A stretch of 64,000 bases of DNA from Jejuia algarum. GTDB taxonomy: Bacteria > Bacteroidota > Bacteroidia > Flavobacteriales > Flavobacteriaceae. Under the pieces are notes generated by a model. It searched no databases. It was not told the origin of the DNA and was given only the letters and a program-made list of their open reading frames with translations. Shown piece by piece: positions 8,410 through 16,433 of the stretch. The translations under genes and the position numbers were made by a program. The DNA is taken from NCBI GenBank assembly GCA_947495775.1, contig CANMAQ010000005.1, positions 124,001-188,000 of the forward strand, written 5' to 3'. Each line of letters starts with the position of its first letter. Position 1 is the stretch's first letter.

Positions 8410-8419
8410 TAGCTCTATT

Positions 8420-9193
8420 ATGCGACAGAAATTTTACAAATACCAAGGAACAGGAAACGATTTTGTGATGATTGATAATCGTCAGCAAACGTTCGACAAA
8501 AATAATACCAAACTTGTAGCGCACCTTTGTGACAGACGTTTTGGCATAGGAGGAGATGGTTTAATCCTCTTAGAAACCCATGATACTTACGATTTTACGA
8601 TGGTGTATTATAACGCCGATGGTAATGAGAGTACAATGTGTGGCAATGGCGGACGTTGTTTAGTTGCCTTTGCGCGACAGTTGGGAGTCATTACAGATAC
8701 AGCTATTTTTGAGGCTGTAGATGGGCTACATCATGCCAGTATTTCAGGCGATATAGTGCGTTTGCAAATGCAAGATGTAGATACCGTAACGCAAACAGAT
8801 ACCCATGTGTTTTTGGATACAGGGTCACCACATCATGTACAATTTGAAGCTGCTATTGCAGATTTCGATATTAAGACTAAAGGCGCTGAAATACGTTATG
8901 GAGCTCCTTATAACACAGCAGGAACAAATGTAAATTTTGTAAAGAAAATAGGTACCGATACATTTCGATTAAGAACTTATGAGCGTGGTGTAGAAGATGA
9001 AACGTTGTCATGTGGCACAGGCGCAACAGCCGTAGCCATAGCGATGCATAGTTTAGAAGAAACCTCTAATACTAAAGTGGCCCTTACTGTGGAAGGGGGA
9101 ACCTTAGAAGTGTCTTTTGATGTTCGTGATGGTGTATATAAGAATGTATGGCTAATAGGTCCTGCACAATTGGTATTTGAAGGTGTGATATGA
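8420..9193 (+). CDS. dapF: Diaminopimelate epimerase (DapF)
   Basis: Interconverts LL- and meso-diaminopimelate for lysine and peptidoglycan synthesis. It has 257 residues from the ATG at 8420, starting MRQKFYKYQGTGNDF, the typical DapF opening. The two catalytic cysteines are Cys74 in STMCGNGGRC and Cys198 in LSCGTGATA. An in-frame ATG at 8387 would add 11 hydrophobic residues not found in the family and lies upstream of the promoter box, so I reject it. The stop overlaps the start of the acetyltransferase gene (ATGA), so dapF leads an operon that continues through mltG. dapA lies elsewhere in this window. Confidence 0.96.
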   Translation: MRQKFYKYQGTGNDFVMIDNRQQTFDKNNTKLVAHLCDRRFGIGGDGLILLETHDTYDFTMVYYNADGNESTMCGNGGRCLVAFARQLGVITDTAIFEAVDGLHHASISGDIVRLQMQDVDTVTQTDTHVFLDTGSPHHVQFEAAIADFDIKTKGAEIRYGAPYNTAGTNVNFVKKIGTDTFRLRTYERGVEDETLSCGTGATAVAIAMHSLEETSNTKVALTVEGGTLEVSFDVRDGVYKNVWLIGPAQLVFEGVI

Positions 9194-9714
9194 AAACCTT
9201 AGAAGGGCAACATATTAAGTTAAGAGCATTAGAACCAGAGGATTTAGAGTTTGTGCTAGAGGTAGAAAATGATGAAAACATTTGGCACCTAAGCCATACC
9301 CAAACACCATTCTCTAAATATGCAATTAAACAGTATTTAGAGCATGCACATAAAGATATTTACGATGTGAAACAACTGCGTTTGGCTATAGTAGACTTTA
9401 ATAACAACCCTTTAGGATTGATAGATCTTTTTGATTTTGATTTTAAAAATAAAAGAGCAGGAGTGGGCGTTATTATAAAGGAACATGCCCATAAGGGTAA
9501 GGGCTATGGTAATGATGCTTTAAAGGTACTTATTGCTTATAGTTTTAAGCATTTAGGACTGCATCAATTGTATTGTAACATTTCAGAAACCAATGTAGCG
9601 AGCCTTAAGCTGTTTAAAAAGCAAGGTTTTGAAATCGCGGGATTAAAAAAGGATTGGAACTTTAATCATGGTATGTACGAGAACGAATATTTACTACAAC
9701 TTATAAAACAATAA
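9190..9714 (+). CDS. GNAT-family N-acetyltransferase (RimJ/RimL type)
   Basis: Acetyl-CoA-dependent N-acetyltransferase of 174 residues. The family layout is visible: LRALEPEDLEFVLEVEND at the N-terminus, a central beta-sheet, and the acetyl-CoA pyrophosphate loop HAHKGKGYGNDALK at about 96-109. NVASLKLFKKQGFEIAG is the typical final segment. This arrangement fits the RimJ/RimL/SpeG branch; the acceptor (protein N-terminus, polyamine or small molecule) cannot be told. It overlaps dapF by 4 bases and mltG begins directly after its stop codon, so the three genes are very likely cotranscribed and translationally coupled. Confidence 0.9.
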   Translation: MKTLEGQHIKLRALEPEDLEFVLEVENDENIWHLSHTQTPFSKYAIKQYLEHAHKDIYDVKQLRLAIVDFNNNPLGLIDLFDFDFKNKRAGVGVIIKEHAHKGKGYGNDALKVLIAYSFKHLGLHQLYCNISETNVASLKLFKKQGFEIAGLKKDWNFNHGMYENEYLLQLIKQ

Positions 9715-10758
9715 ATGTATATTAAAAAAATACTTTGGGCCATTGCCCTTTTAGGTTTAACAATTATAGGCTATTTTGCGTATTACATCTATAATGCGAT
9801 GTTAACTCCTAATACGCGTTTTAATAATGAAGAAGCCTATATTTTTATAAGAACTACAGACGATTACAGTGCCGTGAGGGCGCAATTAGAGCCCTTGTTA
9901 AAAGACCTGTCTACATTTGATGTTTTGGCCAAGCAAAAAAAGTACACGAATAATATCAAAGCAGGTAAGTACCGTATAAAAAAGGGAATGAATAATAATG
10001 ATATTATTAATTCCATAAGAAGTGGAAATATAGCTGTTACAGTAGCTTTTAATAATCAAAATTCTTTAGAAAAGTTGGCCGGACGTGTAGCACAACAAGT
10101 AGAAACGGATAGTTTGGCATTGTTAACAGCCATGCGTGATCCAGCCTTTTTAAAGGCTCATGATTTCACCGAATCTACAGCTTTAGGCATGTATTTGCCT
10201 AACAGTTATCAGTGTTATTGGAATACCTCGCCCGAAAATTTTAGAGCAAAAATGTTAAAAGCTTATCAGCACTTTTGGAATGCAGATCGTAAGGCGAAGG
10301 CCAAAGCAATTCATTTAAAGCCGCATGAAGTCATGGCTTTAGCGTCTATTGTTTACGAAGAATCCAAACAGGCCACAGAGCAGCCAAGGATTGCAGGGGT
10401 GTATTTAAACCGATTGCGTATTGGCATGCCTTTACAAGCCGATCCTACCTTAAAGTTTGCAGCTTATCAGCTGCCAAAATATCAAAATACAATCATTAAA
10501 CGCGTATTAAACGTGCATAAAGAGATACAATCTCCTTACAATACTTATCTTAACAAAGGCTTACCTCCAGGCTTAATTGCCATGCCAAATTTGTCTGCTG
10601 TGAAAGCGGTTTTAAATCATGAAAAACACAATTACTTGTATTTTGCAGCAGACCCTAAACGTTTTGGGTTTCATAAATTTGCAAAAACATTGGCGCAACA
10701 TAATGCAAATGCGAGTGGCTACCACCGTTATTTGTCGTTACATGGCATTAAAAAATAG
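9715..10758 (+). CDS. mltG: Endolytic murein transglycosylase (MltG/YceG)
   Basis: Inner-membrane lytic transglycosylase that cleaves nascent peptidoglycan strands and helps set their length. It has 347 residues: one N-terminal membrane segment (about 7-27), a LysM-like part (about 60-110), and the YceG domain with ASIVYEES at 210-217, where Glu216 is the likely catalytic residue, followed by VYLNRLRIGMPLQADPT and PYNTYLNKGLPPGLIAMP. These are signature segments of the family. It sits between the acetyltransferase and the DUF2279-type gene with no spacing on either side. The link to dapF in one operon is a cell-wall theme. Confidence 0.95.
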   Translation: MYIKKILWAIALLGLTIIGYFAYYIYNAMLTPNTRFNNEEAYIFIRTTDDYSAVRAQLEPLLKDLSTFDVLAKQKKYTNNIKAGKYRIKKGMNNNDIINSIRSGNIAVTVAFNNQNSLEKLAGRVAQQVETDSLALLTAMRDPAFLKAHDFTESTALGMYLPNSYQCYWNTSPENFRAKMLKAYQHFWNADRKAKAKAIHLKPHEVMALASIVYEESKQATEQPRIAGVYLNRLRIGMPLQADPTLKFAAYQLPKYQNTIIKRVLNVHKEIQSPYNTYLNKGLPPGLIAMPNLSAVKAVLNHEKHNYLYFAADPKRFGFHKFAKTLAQHNANASGYHRYLSLHGIKK

Positions 10759-11660
10759 TGCGTAGTTTTATACTATATATAGGACTGTGGTGCTGCTGTA
10801 TTTCTGTAAGTGCACAATCTGCTTTTTCAAAATTTTTAACGCCTAGCGATACACTACATACCAAGCGTAGAAACGCAGTAATCCTTAGTGAGACGTTGTT
10901 GGCTACTACAGCTCTTGTAGGTTTGAATGAGGTATGGTATGCCGATTTTGAGCGTTCTAAATTTCATACTGTAGACGATACGGGAGATTGGTTGCAATTA
11001 GATAAAGTAGGACATGCCTTTGCTGCTTACCAGTTGGGGCGTCATGGTGCTCAGCTTTTAAGATGGAGTGGCGTTGCCGAGCGCGAACAACTTATTTATG
11101 GAGCTACTTTAGGCTTCACGTTTTTAACCGCAATAGAAGTTTTAGATGGTTTTTCAAGTGCATGGGGTTTTTCCTGGGGTGATGTTGGTGCCAATGCATT
11201 GGGAACAGGACTTTACATCTCACAAGAATTACTATGGAAAGAGCAGCGTGTAGCTTTGAAATTTAGTTTTATGCAAACCCCATTTGCAGCGCAACGTCCA
11301 GACCTTCTGGGCACATCTTTCGCAGAACAAATTTTAAAAGATTACAACGGACAAACGTATTGGTTAAGTTGTAATTTAGACGCCTTCTTTAAGGGAAAAG
11401 GCCTGCCCAAATGGTTAAATGTTGCCTTTGGTTATGGTGGTGAAGGCCTATTGTCTGGCAGTAGAACCTCTGGTCTTGCGCTGGCAGATCAGCAAGAACG
11501 TTACCGCCAATATTACCTAAGTTTAGATGTTAATCTTTACAATATCCCTACAAACTCCACGTTTTTAAAGACAATTTTCAGTGTGTTTAACATGATTAAA
11601 ATCCCTTTTCCAGCCCTGGAAATCAGCAAAAAAGGGTTTGCATTTCGTCCGTTACGATAG
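10758..11660 (+). CDS. DUF2279-type periplasmic or outer-membrane protein
   Basis: 300 residues starting with GTG, which overlaps the last base of the mltG stop codon. A signal peptide (MRSFILYIGLWCCCISVSAQ) indicates export. The central part, with DKVGHAFAAYQLGR, ATLGFTFLTAIEVLDGFS and WGFSWGDVGANALGTGLY, is the conserved core of the DUF2279 (YfiM-like) family, which has no established activity; the His and Asp/Glu residues in amphipathic helices recall membrane-embedded hydrolases, but this is speculative. The C-terminal third alternates as in beta strands. Last gene of the dapF operon; a new promoter follows. Confidence 0.8.
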   Translation: MRSFILYIGLWCCCISVSAQSAFSKFLTPSDTLHTKRRNAVILSETLLATTALVGLNEVWYADFERSKFHTVDDTGDWLQLDKVGHAFAAYQLGRHGAQLLRWSGVAEREQLIYGATLGFTFLTAIEVLDGFSSAWGFSWGDVGANALGTGLYISQELLWKEQRVALKFSFMQTPFAAQRPDLLGTSFAEQILKDYNGQTYWLSCNLDAFFKGKGLPKWLNVAFGYGGEGLLSGSRTSGLALADQQERYRQYYLSLDVNLYNIPTNSTFLKTIFSVFNMIKIPFPALEISKKGFAFRPLR

Positions 11661-11684
11661 CGAAAAATGCATTTAAGCGATTAA

Positions 11685-11716
11685 TTTTGACAGTATTGAA
11701 AAAATATCTAATTTTG
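11685..11716 (+). promoter_or_regulatory. Bacteroidota promoter of the lysozyme-like gene
   Basis: TTTTG at 11685-11689 and TAATTTTG at 11709-11716, separated by exactly 19 bases, match the -33/-7 consensus of the primary sigma factor in Bacteroidota. The start codon lies 58 bases downstream of the box. Confidence 0.75.
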
Positions 11717-11774
11717 CACGCTCAAATTTTCAGGCATAATTAATACATAATTGTGCTGAAGAAATTTAAAAATT

Positions 11775-12440
11775 ATGGTGAAAAATATTGCAAGCTACTC
11801 AGCAATAGTATTTACAATGTCTATACTGATGTTTACATCGGTGTCTGTAGAAGAGACGTTAGATTTTAGTAAATATGCAACCGATGGCTTAGTGTTAGAT
11901 TACACGGTTAGCCAAGACGCCAACATGAGAGGGAATGTTGAGCCGTTGAACGAAGGATACGAAACGTTTTCGCCTTATTTAGGGAAATCGTTCGTAGGAT
12001 TTAAGGAAGCTCTAGGTTTTAGAGAGTCTGGAGGTAATTACGCTTCTATTAACACGTATGGGTATTTAGGAAAATACCAATTTGGTAAAGGTACCTTAAA
12101 GTTAATAGGCGTAAACAATGTTGAAGATTTTTTAAGTAATCCACAATTGCAAGAGCGTGCTTTTATAGCAAATGCCCAACGTAATAAATGGATTCTAAGA
12201 AGAGACATTAATAGATTTGTTGGTAAACGTATCAATAACATTCTAGTTACAGAGTCTGGTATTTTAGCTGCAGCACATTTAGCAGGGCCAGGGAGTGTGA
12301 AACGGTATTTAAGAAGTTATGGCTTAGATAACTTCGCCGATGGTTACGGTACCACAATTGCAAATTATATGCAGCGCTTTTCTGGTTACGATATGTCTTT
12401 TTTAAAGGCTAACAAGCGTGCAAAAGCAAACAGTTTGTAA
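11775..12440 (+). CDS. Secreted lysozyme-like / lytic transglycosylase-fold protein
   Basis: 221 residues with an N-terminal signal or anchor segment (VKNIASYSAIVFTMSILMF). The core reads FKEALGFRESGGNYASINTY, then GYLGKYQFGKGTLKLIG, the layout of a lysozyme-like catalytic fold in which the Glu of RESGG is the general acid and GxxGxxQ is the substrate-side motif. Later AHLAGPGSVKRYL and the tail match peptidoglycan-active proteins of Flavobacteriaceae that are often labelled LysM or peptidoglycan-binding, though no LysM repeat is seen. Probably cleaves glycan strands in the periplasm. It has its own promoter and terminator. Confidence 0.8.
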   Translation: MVKNIASYSAIVFTMSILMFTSVSVEETLDFSKYATDGLVLDYTVSQDANMRGNVEPLNEGYETFSPYLGKSFVGFKEALGFRESGGNYASINTYGYLGKYQFGKGTLKLIGVNNVEDFLSNPQLQERAFIANAQRNKWILRRDINRFVGKRINNILVTESGILAAAHLAGPGSVKRYLRSYGLDNFADGYGTTIANYMQRFSGYDMSFLKANKRAKANSL

Positions 12441-12450
12441 GACGTTAGAA

Positions 12451-13167
12451 TTACATTTTATGAATGATAAAGATAGTAGGCCTCTTGTGGAGGTCTACTT
12501 TTTTTTGTGGCCATACCTTAGCAGGTAAGGTCTTTATGAATTCTGAAGGTAGCGTAATATCGCAAGCAACGCATACAGAAGTATGAGGCGCTACCGTTGC
12601 GCAGATATCTTCTAGCATTTTATTATTGCGGTAAGGCGTTTCAATAAAAATTTGAGATTGGTTGTCTTCAAAAGAAAGGCGTTCTAAACGTTTTATTTCT
12701 TTTTTACGTTCGCCTTTATCAATAGGGAGGTAGCCATTAAATGTAAAGCGCTGTCCGTTTAAACCAGAACTCATAATAGCCAATAAAATAGAGGAGGGGC
12801 CTACAAGCGGTACCACTTGAATGTCTTTTTCATGAGCAAGCCTTACCACATCGGCACCAGGATCTGCTACTCCAGGACAACCTGCTTCAGACAATATACC
12901 AACGTCAATACCTTTAATACAAGGCTCTAAAAATTCGGGCAATTCAATGTGTTGCGTAAATTTATTGATCAAAAAGAGCTGTAAATCTGGTTGCGATTTT
13001 TTAGGACTTATTTTCTTTATGAAACGACGTGCTGTTTTTTCATTTTCAACAATAAATGTATTTGTATTTTCTATTGTCTTTTTAACCGAAATGGGGAGCA
13101 CCTCTAGAGGCGCATTGTCCCCTAAAGTTGTTGGAATTAAGTAAAGTTTGCCTTTAGCTGTATGCAT
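12451..13167 (-). CDS. RsmI-like SAM-dependent methyltransferase (tetrapyrrole-methylase fold)
   Basis: 238 residues of the RsmI/TP-methylase superfamily, which methylates the ribose of 16S rRNA C1402 in the best-studied member. Visible are LYLIPTTLGD at the start, the binding loop GILSEAGCPGVADPGAD at about 89-105, and VPLVGPSSILLAIMSSGLNG. Bacteroidota carry a second, shorter RsmI paralogue of this kind, and the lack of the C-terminal RsmI extension suggests this is that one; its target is not established. Its last codons overlap the terminator of the converging gene. Confidence 0.85.
   Translation of the reverse strand: MHTAKGKLYLIPTTLGDNAPLEVLPISVKKTIENTNTFIVENEKTARRFIKKISPKKSQPDLQLFLINKFTQHIELPEFLEPCIKGIDVGILSEAGCPGVADPGADVVRLAHEKDIQVVPLVGPSSILLAIMSSGLNGQRFTFNGYLPIDKGERKKEIKRLERLSFEDNQSQIFIETPYRNNKMLEDICATVAPHTSVCVACDITLPSEFIKTLPAKVWPQKKVDLHKRPTIFIIHKM
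12476..12506 (+). terminator. Terminator of the lysozyme-like gene, inside the opposing gene
   Basis: Stem GTAGGCCTC / GAGGTCTAC (12476-12484 and 12490-12498, one G-T pair) followed by eight T residues. It lies within the last codons of the RsmI-like gene on the other strand, so one sequence serves as coding DNA and terminator. Confidence 0.85.
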
Positions 13168-13200
13168 TATAAATTTGTATCTATTAATATGTCTTTAGCC

Positions 13201-13216
13201 TTGAACATACGTTCAA
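13201..13216. promoter_or_regulatory. Inverted repeat upstream of the RsmI-like gene
   Basis: TTGAAC and GTTCAA separated by four bases, 34 bp upstream of the RsmI-like start codon. GAAC-N4-GTTC symmetry is typical of dimeric helix-turn-helix repressor sites; no regulator gene is adjacent. Confidence 0.35.
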
Positions 13217-13326
13217 AACTTAAAATTGCATTTAAAAATTTAAAATGGTGTGATAAACTATTGAGGGAGAAAGCTTAATTAAGGTGAATATAATAAAAGT
13301 TTAGGAATTTACCTTCGCTAAGAGAT

Positions 13327-13782
13327 TTAAATTAGCTTTTCAAGTATACGATCGCACGCTTTATCGAGCATATCGTAAACATTTTTAAAACCTTGATCGC
13401 CGCCATAGTAGGGATCTGGGACGCTTAAATCTTCTCCGGGAGTCAATTCATTTAAAATGAGATTTACTTTTAACCTGTCTTCATCTGTTCTTGAGAGCGC
13501 TATAATATGCTTAAAATTAGAAGTGTCCATGGCGTAAATAAGATCGAAATCATCAAAGTCCTTAACTTCAAATTGTCTGCCTCTAAGTTGTGTTATATCA
13601 ATACCATGAGTTCTAGCTATAGCAATAGAACGAGGATCTGGAGTTTTACCCAAGTGGTAAGCCGCCGTACCAGCAGAATCTACAGTTACAGCAGTTGTAT
13701 TTGGTAACTTTGCTTTTAAAATGCCTTCGGCTAATGGCGAACGACAAATGTTGCCTAAACATACCATTAGAATTTTAGTCAT
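13327..13782 (-). CDS. Low-molecular-weight protein tyrosine phosphatase
   Basis: Hydrolyses phosphotyrosine, or acts on arginine phosphate or small phosphoesters in some relatives. It has 151 residues. The P-loop CLGNICRS starts at Cys8, the nucleophile, with Arg14 holding the phosphate, and the general-acid loop VPDPYYGG is at about 120-127. All active-site residues are present. It starts 12 bp behind dnaA on the same strand, an arrangement seen in many Flavobacteriaceae, so the two are probably cotranscribed; no functional link with replication is established. Cytosolic. Confidence 0.95.
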   Translation of the reverse strand: MTKILMVCLGNICRSPLAEGILKAKLPNTTAVTVDSAGTAAYHLGKTPDPRSIAIARTHGIDITQLRGRQFEVKDFDDFDLIYAMDTSNFKHIIALSRTDEDRLKVNLILNELTPGEDLSVPDPYYGGDQGFKNVYDMLDKACDRILEKLI

Positions 13783-13794
13783 TGTACACGCTAT

Positions 13795-15222
13795 TTAAAC
13801 AGAAAGTTTTTTTGTAATATCTTCTACGTACTTTTTGAATTGTTTATCTGTAGAAGAAAGATTGTTTACAGTCTTACAAGCATGCAACACTGTAGCATGG
13901 TCGCGTTTGCCTATCTGAGAGCCAATGCTAGCTAAAGAGGCTTTAGTCATCTTCTTAGCAAAGAACATGGCTAATTGTCTGGCTTGCACAATATGACGTT
14001 TACGCGTTTTAGACTGTAAAGTATCAACATCCATTTGAAAGTAGTCGGATACTACTTTTTGGATGTAATCTATAGACACTTCGCGTTTGGTGTTTTTCAC
14101 AAACTTTTCAACGATTTGTTTCGCTAAATCTATAGTGATTTCTTTTTTATTGAAAGATGATTGTGCTATTAACGAGATGATAGCGCCTTCAAGTTCGCGA
14201 ACATTCGTTTTAATATTTTTAGCAACATAATCTATAATATCGTCTGGCATTTCAACGCCATCACGATACAGCTTATTTTTTAATATGGAAACTCGAGTTT
14301 CAAAATCGGGATGTTGCAATTCTGCTGAAAGCCCCCATTTAAATCGAGACAGCAAACGCTGTTCTATATCTTGCATATCCACAGGAGCTTTGTCACTTGT
14401 TAAAATGACCTGCTTTCCATTCTGGTGCAAGTGATTAAAAATGTGGAAAAACACATCTTGTGTTCCCGATTTACCAGATAAAAACTGTACATCATCAATA
14501 ATGAGCACATCGATAATTTGGTAGAAATGAATAAAATCATTTCTATTGTTCTTTTTTACAGAATCGATATACTGCTGCGTGAATTTTTCAGCAGAAATAT
14601 AAAGTACTGTCTTTTCTGGATATTTATCTTTAATGTCTACACCAATAGCATGTGCTAAATGGGTTTTTCCTAATCCTACACCACCAAATATTAATAAAGG
14701 GTTAAAGGATGTACCTCCTGGTTTAGCCGCAACAGCTAATCCTGCACTTCGTGCAAGACGGTTAGAATCGCCTTCTAAAAAATTTTCGAAACTGTAATTA
14801 GGATTCAGTTGCGATTCTATCTTTACATTGCGAATTCCAGGAATTACAAATGGATTTTTTAATTCTGGACTTTTATTATTTAAAGGAATGTCAACTTCCT
14901 GTGCTTTTACATTAGAGCGGTTCGCACTTGGTATTTTTTCTGTAAACGGTTGTTTGTTACCATAGGTGTTTTCCATTTTTATGATATACACCAATTTGGC
15001 ATGCTCGCCTAATTCTTTAGTTAATGAAACTTTAAGTATTTTAACATAATGTTCTTCTAGCCACTCGTAAAAAAATTTACTAGGCACTTGAATGCTTAAC
15101 GCGTTATCTTGAAGCTTGACTGCTACAATAGGTTCAAACCATGTTTTGTAAGCTTGCGGCTGGATATTATCCTTTATAAAATTAAGACAGTTATTCCAGA
15201 CCGATTGCGCAGTTGTTGTCAT
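13795..15222 (-). CDS. dnaA: Chromosomal replication initiator DnaA
   Basis: Binds DnaA boxes at oriC and melts the origin. The 475 residues show all four domains: the N-terminal DnaB/DnaA-interaction domain (about 1-90), a linker, the AAA+ domain with Walker A GGVGLGKTH and Walker B VLIIDDVQFL, and the C-terminal DNA-binding domain with the signature KRDHATVLHACKTV. The leader carries a perfect inverted repeat (listed). The divergent upstream gene is a thioesterase. No cluster of DnaA boxes flanks the gene, so the origin is probably elsewhere. Confidence 0.98.
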   Translation of the reverse strand: MTTTAQSVWNNCLNFIKDNIQPQAYKTWFEPIVAVKLQDNALSIQVPSKFFYEWLEEHYVKILKVSLTKELGEHAKLVYIIKMENTYGNKQPFTEKIPSANRSNVKAQEVDIPLNNKSPELKNPFVIPGIRNVKIESQLNPNYSFENFLEGDSNRLARSAGLAVAAKPGGTSFNPLLIFGGVGLGKTHLAHAIGVDIKDKYPEKTVLYISAEKFTQQYIDSVKKNNRNDFIHFYQIIDVLIIDDVQFLSGKSGTQDVFFHIFNHLHQNGKQVILTSDKAPVDMQDIEQRLLSRFKWGLSAELQHPDFETRVSILKNKLYRDGVEMPDDIIDYVAKNIKTNVRELEGAIISLIAQSSFNKKEITIDLAKQIVEKFVKNTKREVSIDYIQKVVSDYFQMDVDTLQSKTRKRHIVQARQLAMFFAKKMTKASLASIGSQIGKRDHATVLHACKTVNNLSSTDKQFKKYVEDITKKLSV

Positions 15223-15253
15223 TTATTTGAATTATTGTTAGCTTATTTAATAT

Positions 15254-15290
15254 AAAGTTATGCTGTTTTTTGTAAGAGAGGCATAACTTT
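15254..15290 (-). promoter_or_regulatory. Inverted repeat in the dnaA leader
   Basis: Perfect 10-bp arms AAAGTTATGC (15254-15263) and GCATAACTTT (15281-15290) with a 17-base spacer, 31-68 bp upstream of the dnaA start. It could form an RNA hairpin in the leader or be a protein-binding site controlling dnaA. No T run follows in the dnaA direction, so it is not a simple terminator. Confidence 0.5.
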
Positions 15291-15421
15291 GTTCCCTCGT
15301 TTACCGTGAGGCAAATATGTGAACAAAATTCTAAAAAAAAAAATCAAAAACTATTGAATTTCTAGAATTTTTTCGTCATGTTTAAACTCTTTCGAAAACT
15401 ACAAAAAAATATTGATATAAC

Positions 15422-15820
15422 ATGATGAAATTCGACGAAATACAAATTAGAGTGCGATATGGCGAGACCGATCAAATGGGAGTCGTTTATCACGGTAATT
15501 ACCCATTATACCTAGAGATGGGACGTATTGAGTGGCTTAGGAAGCTTGGAATTTCATATAAGAAAATGGAAGAAGATGGGGTGTTATTACCTGTGGTGTC
15601 TTTACAGGTGAATTACAAGCGTTCTATGGGCTATGACGACCTTATTACAGTAAAAACACGATTAAAAAATAGACCAACAGCTAAGATTGAATTTGAGTAC
15701 GAAATTACAAACGAAAACGGGGAAATTTTAACTACAGCAAATACTGTTTTGGTGTTTTTGAATAAAGAGACAAACCGCCCTATGAAGGCGCCACAGTATA
15801 TTTTGGATTTAATTGATTAA
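15422..15820 (+). CDS. Acyl-CoA thioesterase, hotdog fold (YbgC/4-HBT type)
   Basis: 132 residues. RVRYGETDQMGVVYHGNYPLYLE is the signature of the 4-hydroxybenzoyl-CoA thioesterase/YbgC group, with the catalytic Asp in ETDQMG; the remainder forms the hotdog strands. It hydrolyses acyl-CoA or acyl-ACP, but the chain is not predictable. Two ATG codons are consecutive at the start (15422 and 15425), so the start may be one residue later. It is divergent from dnaA and its stop overlaps the stop of the converging yigZ gene within a shared TTAA. Confidence 0.92.
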   Translation: MMKFDEIQIRVRYGETDQMGVVYHGNYPLYLEMGRIEWLRKLGISYKKMEEDGVLLPVVSLQVNYKRSMGYDDLITVKTRLKNRPTAKIEFEYEITNENGEILTTANTVLVFLNKETNRPMKAPQYILDLID

Positions 15821-16431
15821 GAGGGTGCTGTAGGTTTTATCTTAACACCAAAAATGCTGTTGAAAGTTTCAAAAACGTTTAGTGCTTCTTTTTGTCTTAC
15901 CGAAATGATAAGGCTACAATCAAGTTCTAAACGTTGTGTTGTGATGTTTATTTTTTTGTCTTTTATAACTCGCATCACTTTGTTCATATCTTTATATTCA
16001 AAAGACACTTCATAGGCTATATTTATGGTTTTTTCTATAATGTCACAGGCTGTTAGTGTTAACTGTGCAGCTGTTTTATAGGCTTGGATAAGGCCGCCAA
16101 CGCCTAATTTAACCCCTCCAAAATAGCGAACCACGATAATAAGTACATTAGTAAGATCAAACGCTTGTAGTTGTCCATAAATGGGCATACCCGCAGAATT
16201 ACTAGGTTCGCCGTCATCTTGAACTCGAAATACTTTTGCAGTTGTACCTATTTGATAGGCATAACACCAATGTCGTGCTGCATGGTGGGCTTTTTTTACA
16301 GCGGTTAAATGGGTTTTTACGGCTTCTTCTTGCGTGACGTAAAACGCATAACCATAAAACTTGCTGTTTTTTTCTTTAAACAGTGTGGGGACGCTGCTGT
16401 GTGCTTTTATAGTGTTGTAGGTGTCTTTCAT
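15817..16431 (-). CDS. YigZ/IMPACT-family protein (UPF0029)
   Basis: 204 residues from the ATG at 16431 (MKDTYNTIKAH). An in-frame ATG 19 codons upstream lies inside the preceding EamA gene and gives a non-family extension, so I use 16431, which sits 2 bp behind the EamA stop. The family core is clear: KNSKFYGYAF, HHAARHWCYAY, DDGEPSNSAGMPIYGQL, VVRYFGGVKLGVGGLIQAY. The C-terminal part matches the DUF1949-type domain. Relatives are linked to translation regulation and co-factor chemistry, with no settled bacterial function. Last gene of the ribD-containing minus-strand operon. Confidence 0.93.
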   Translation of the reverse strand: MKDTYNTIKAHSSVPTLFKEKNSKFYGYAFYVTQEEAVKTHLTAVKKAHHAARHWCYAYQIGTTAKVFRVQDDGEPSNSAGMPIYGQLQAFDLTNVLIIVVRYFGGVKLGVGGLIQAYKTAAQLTLTACDIIEKTINIAYEVSFEYKDMNKVMRVIKDKKINITTQRLELDCSLIISVRQKEALNVFETFNSIFGVKIKPTAPS

Positions 16432-16433
16432 CG

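Noticed and set aside
8387..8419. Upstream in-frame ATG for dapF
   Set aside because: Adds 11 hydrophobic residues not seen in the family and lies before the TAnnTTTG box.
8274..8468. Small plus-strand reading frame upstream of dapF
   Set aside because: Overlaps the dapF promoter box and the dapF start in another frame; no protein-like features.
15223..15421. Region between dnaA and the thioesterase as replication origin
   Set aside because: No cluster of DnaA boxes was seen; only the inverted repeat in the dnaA leader stands out.
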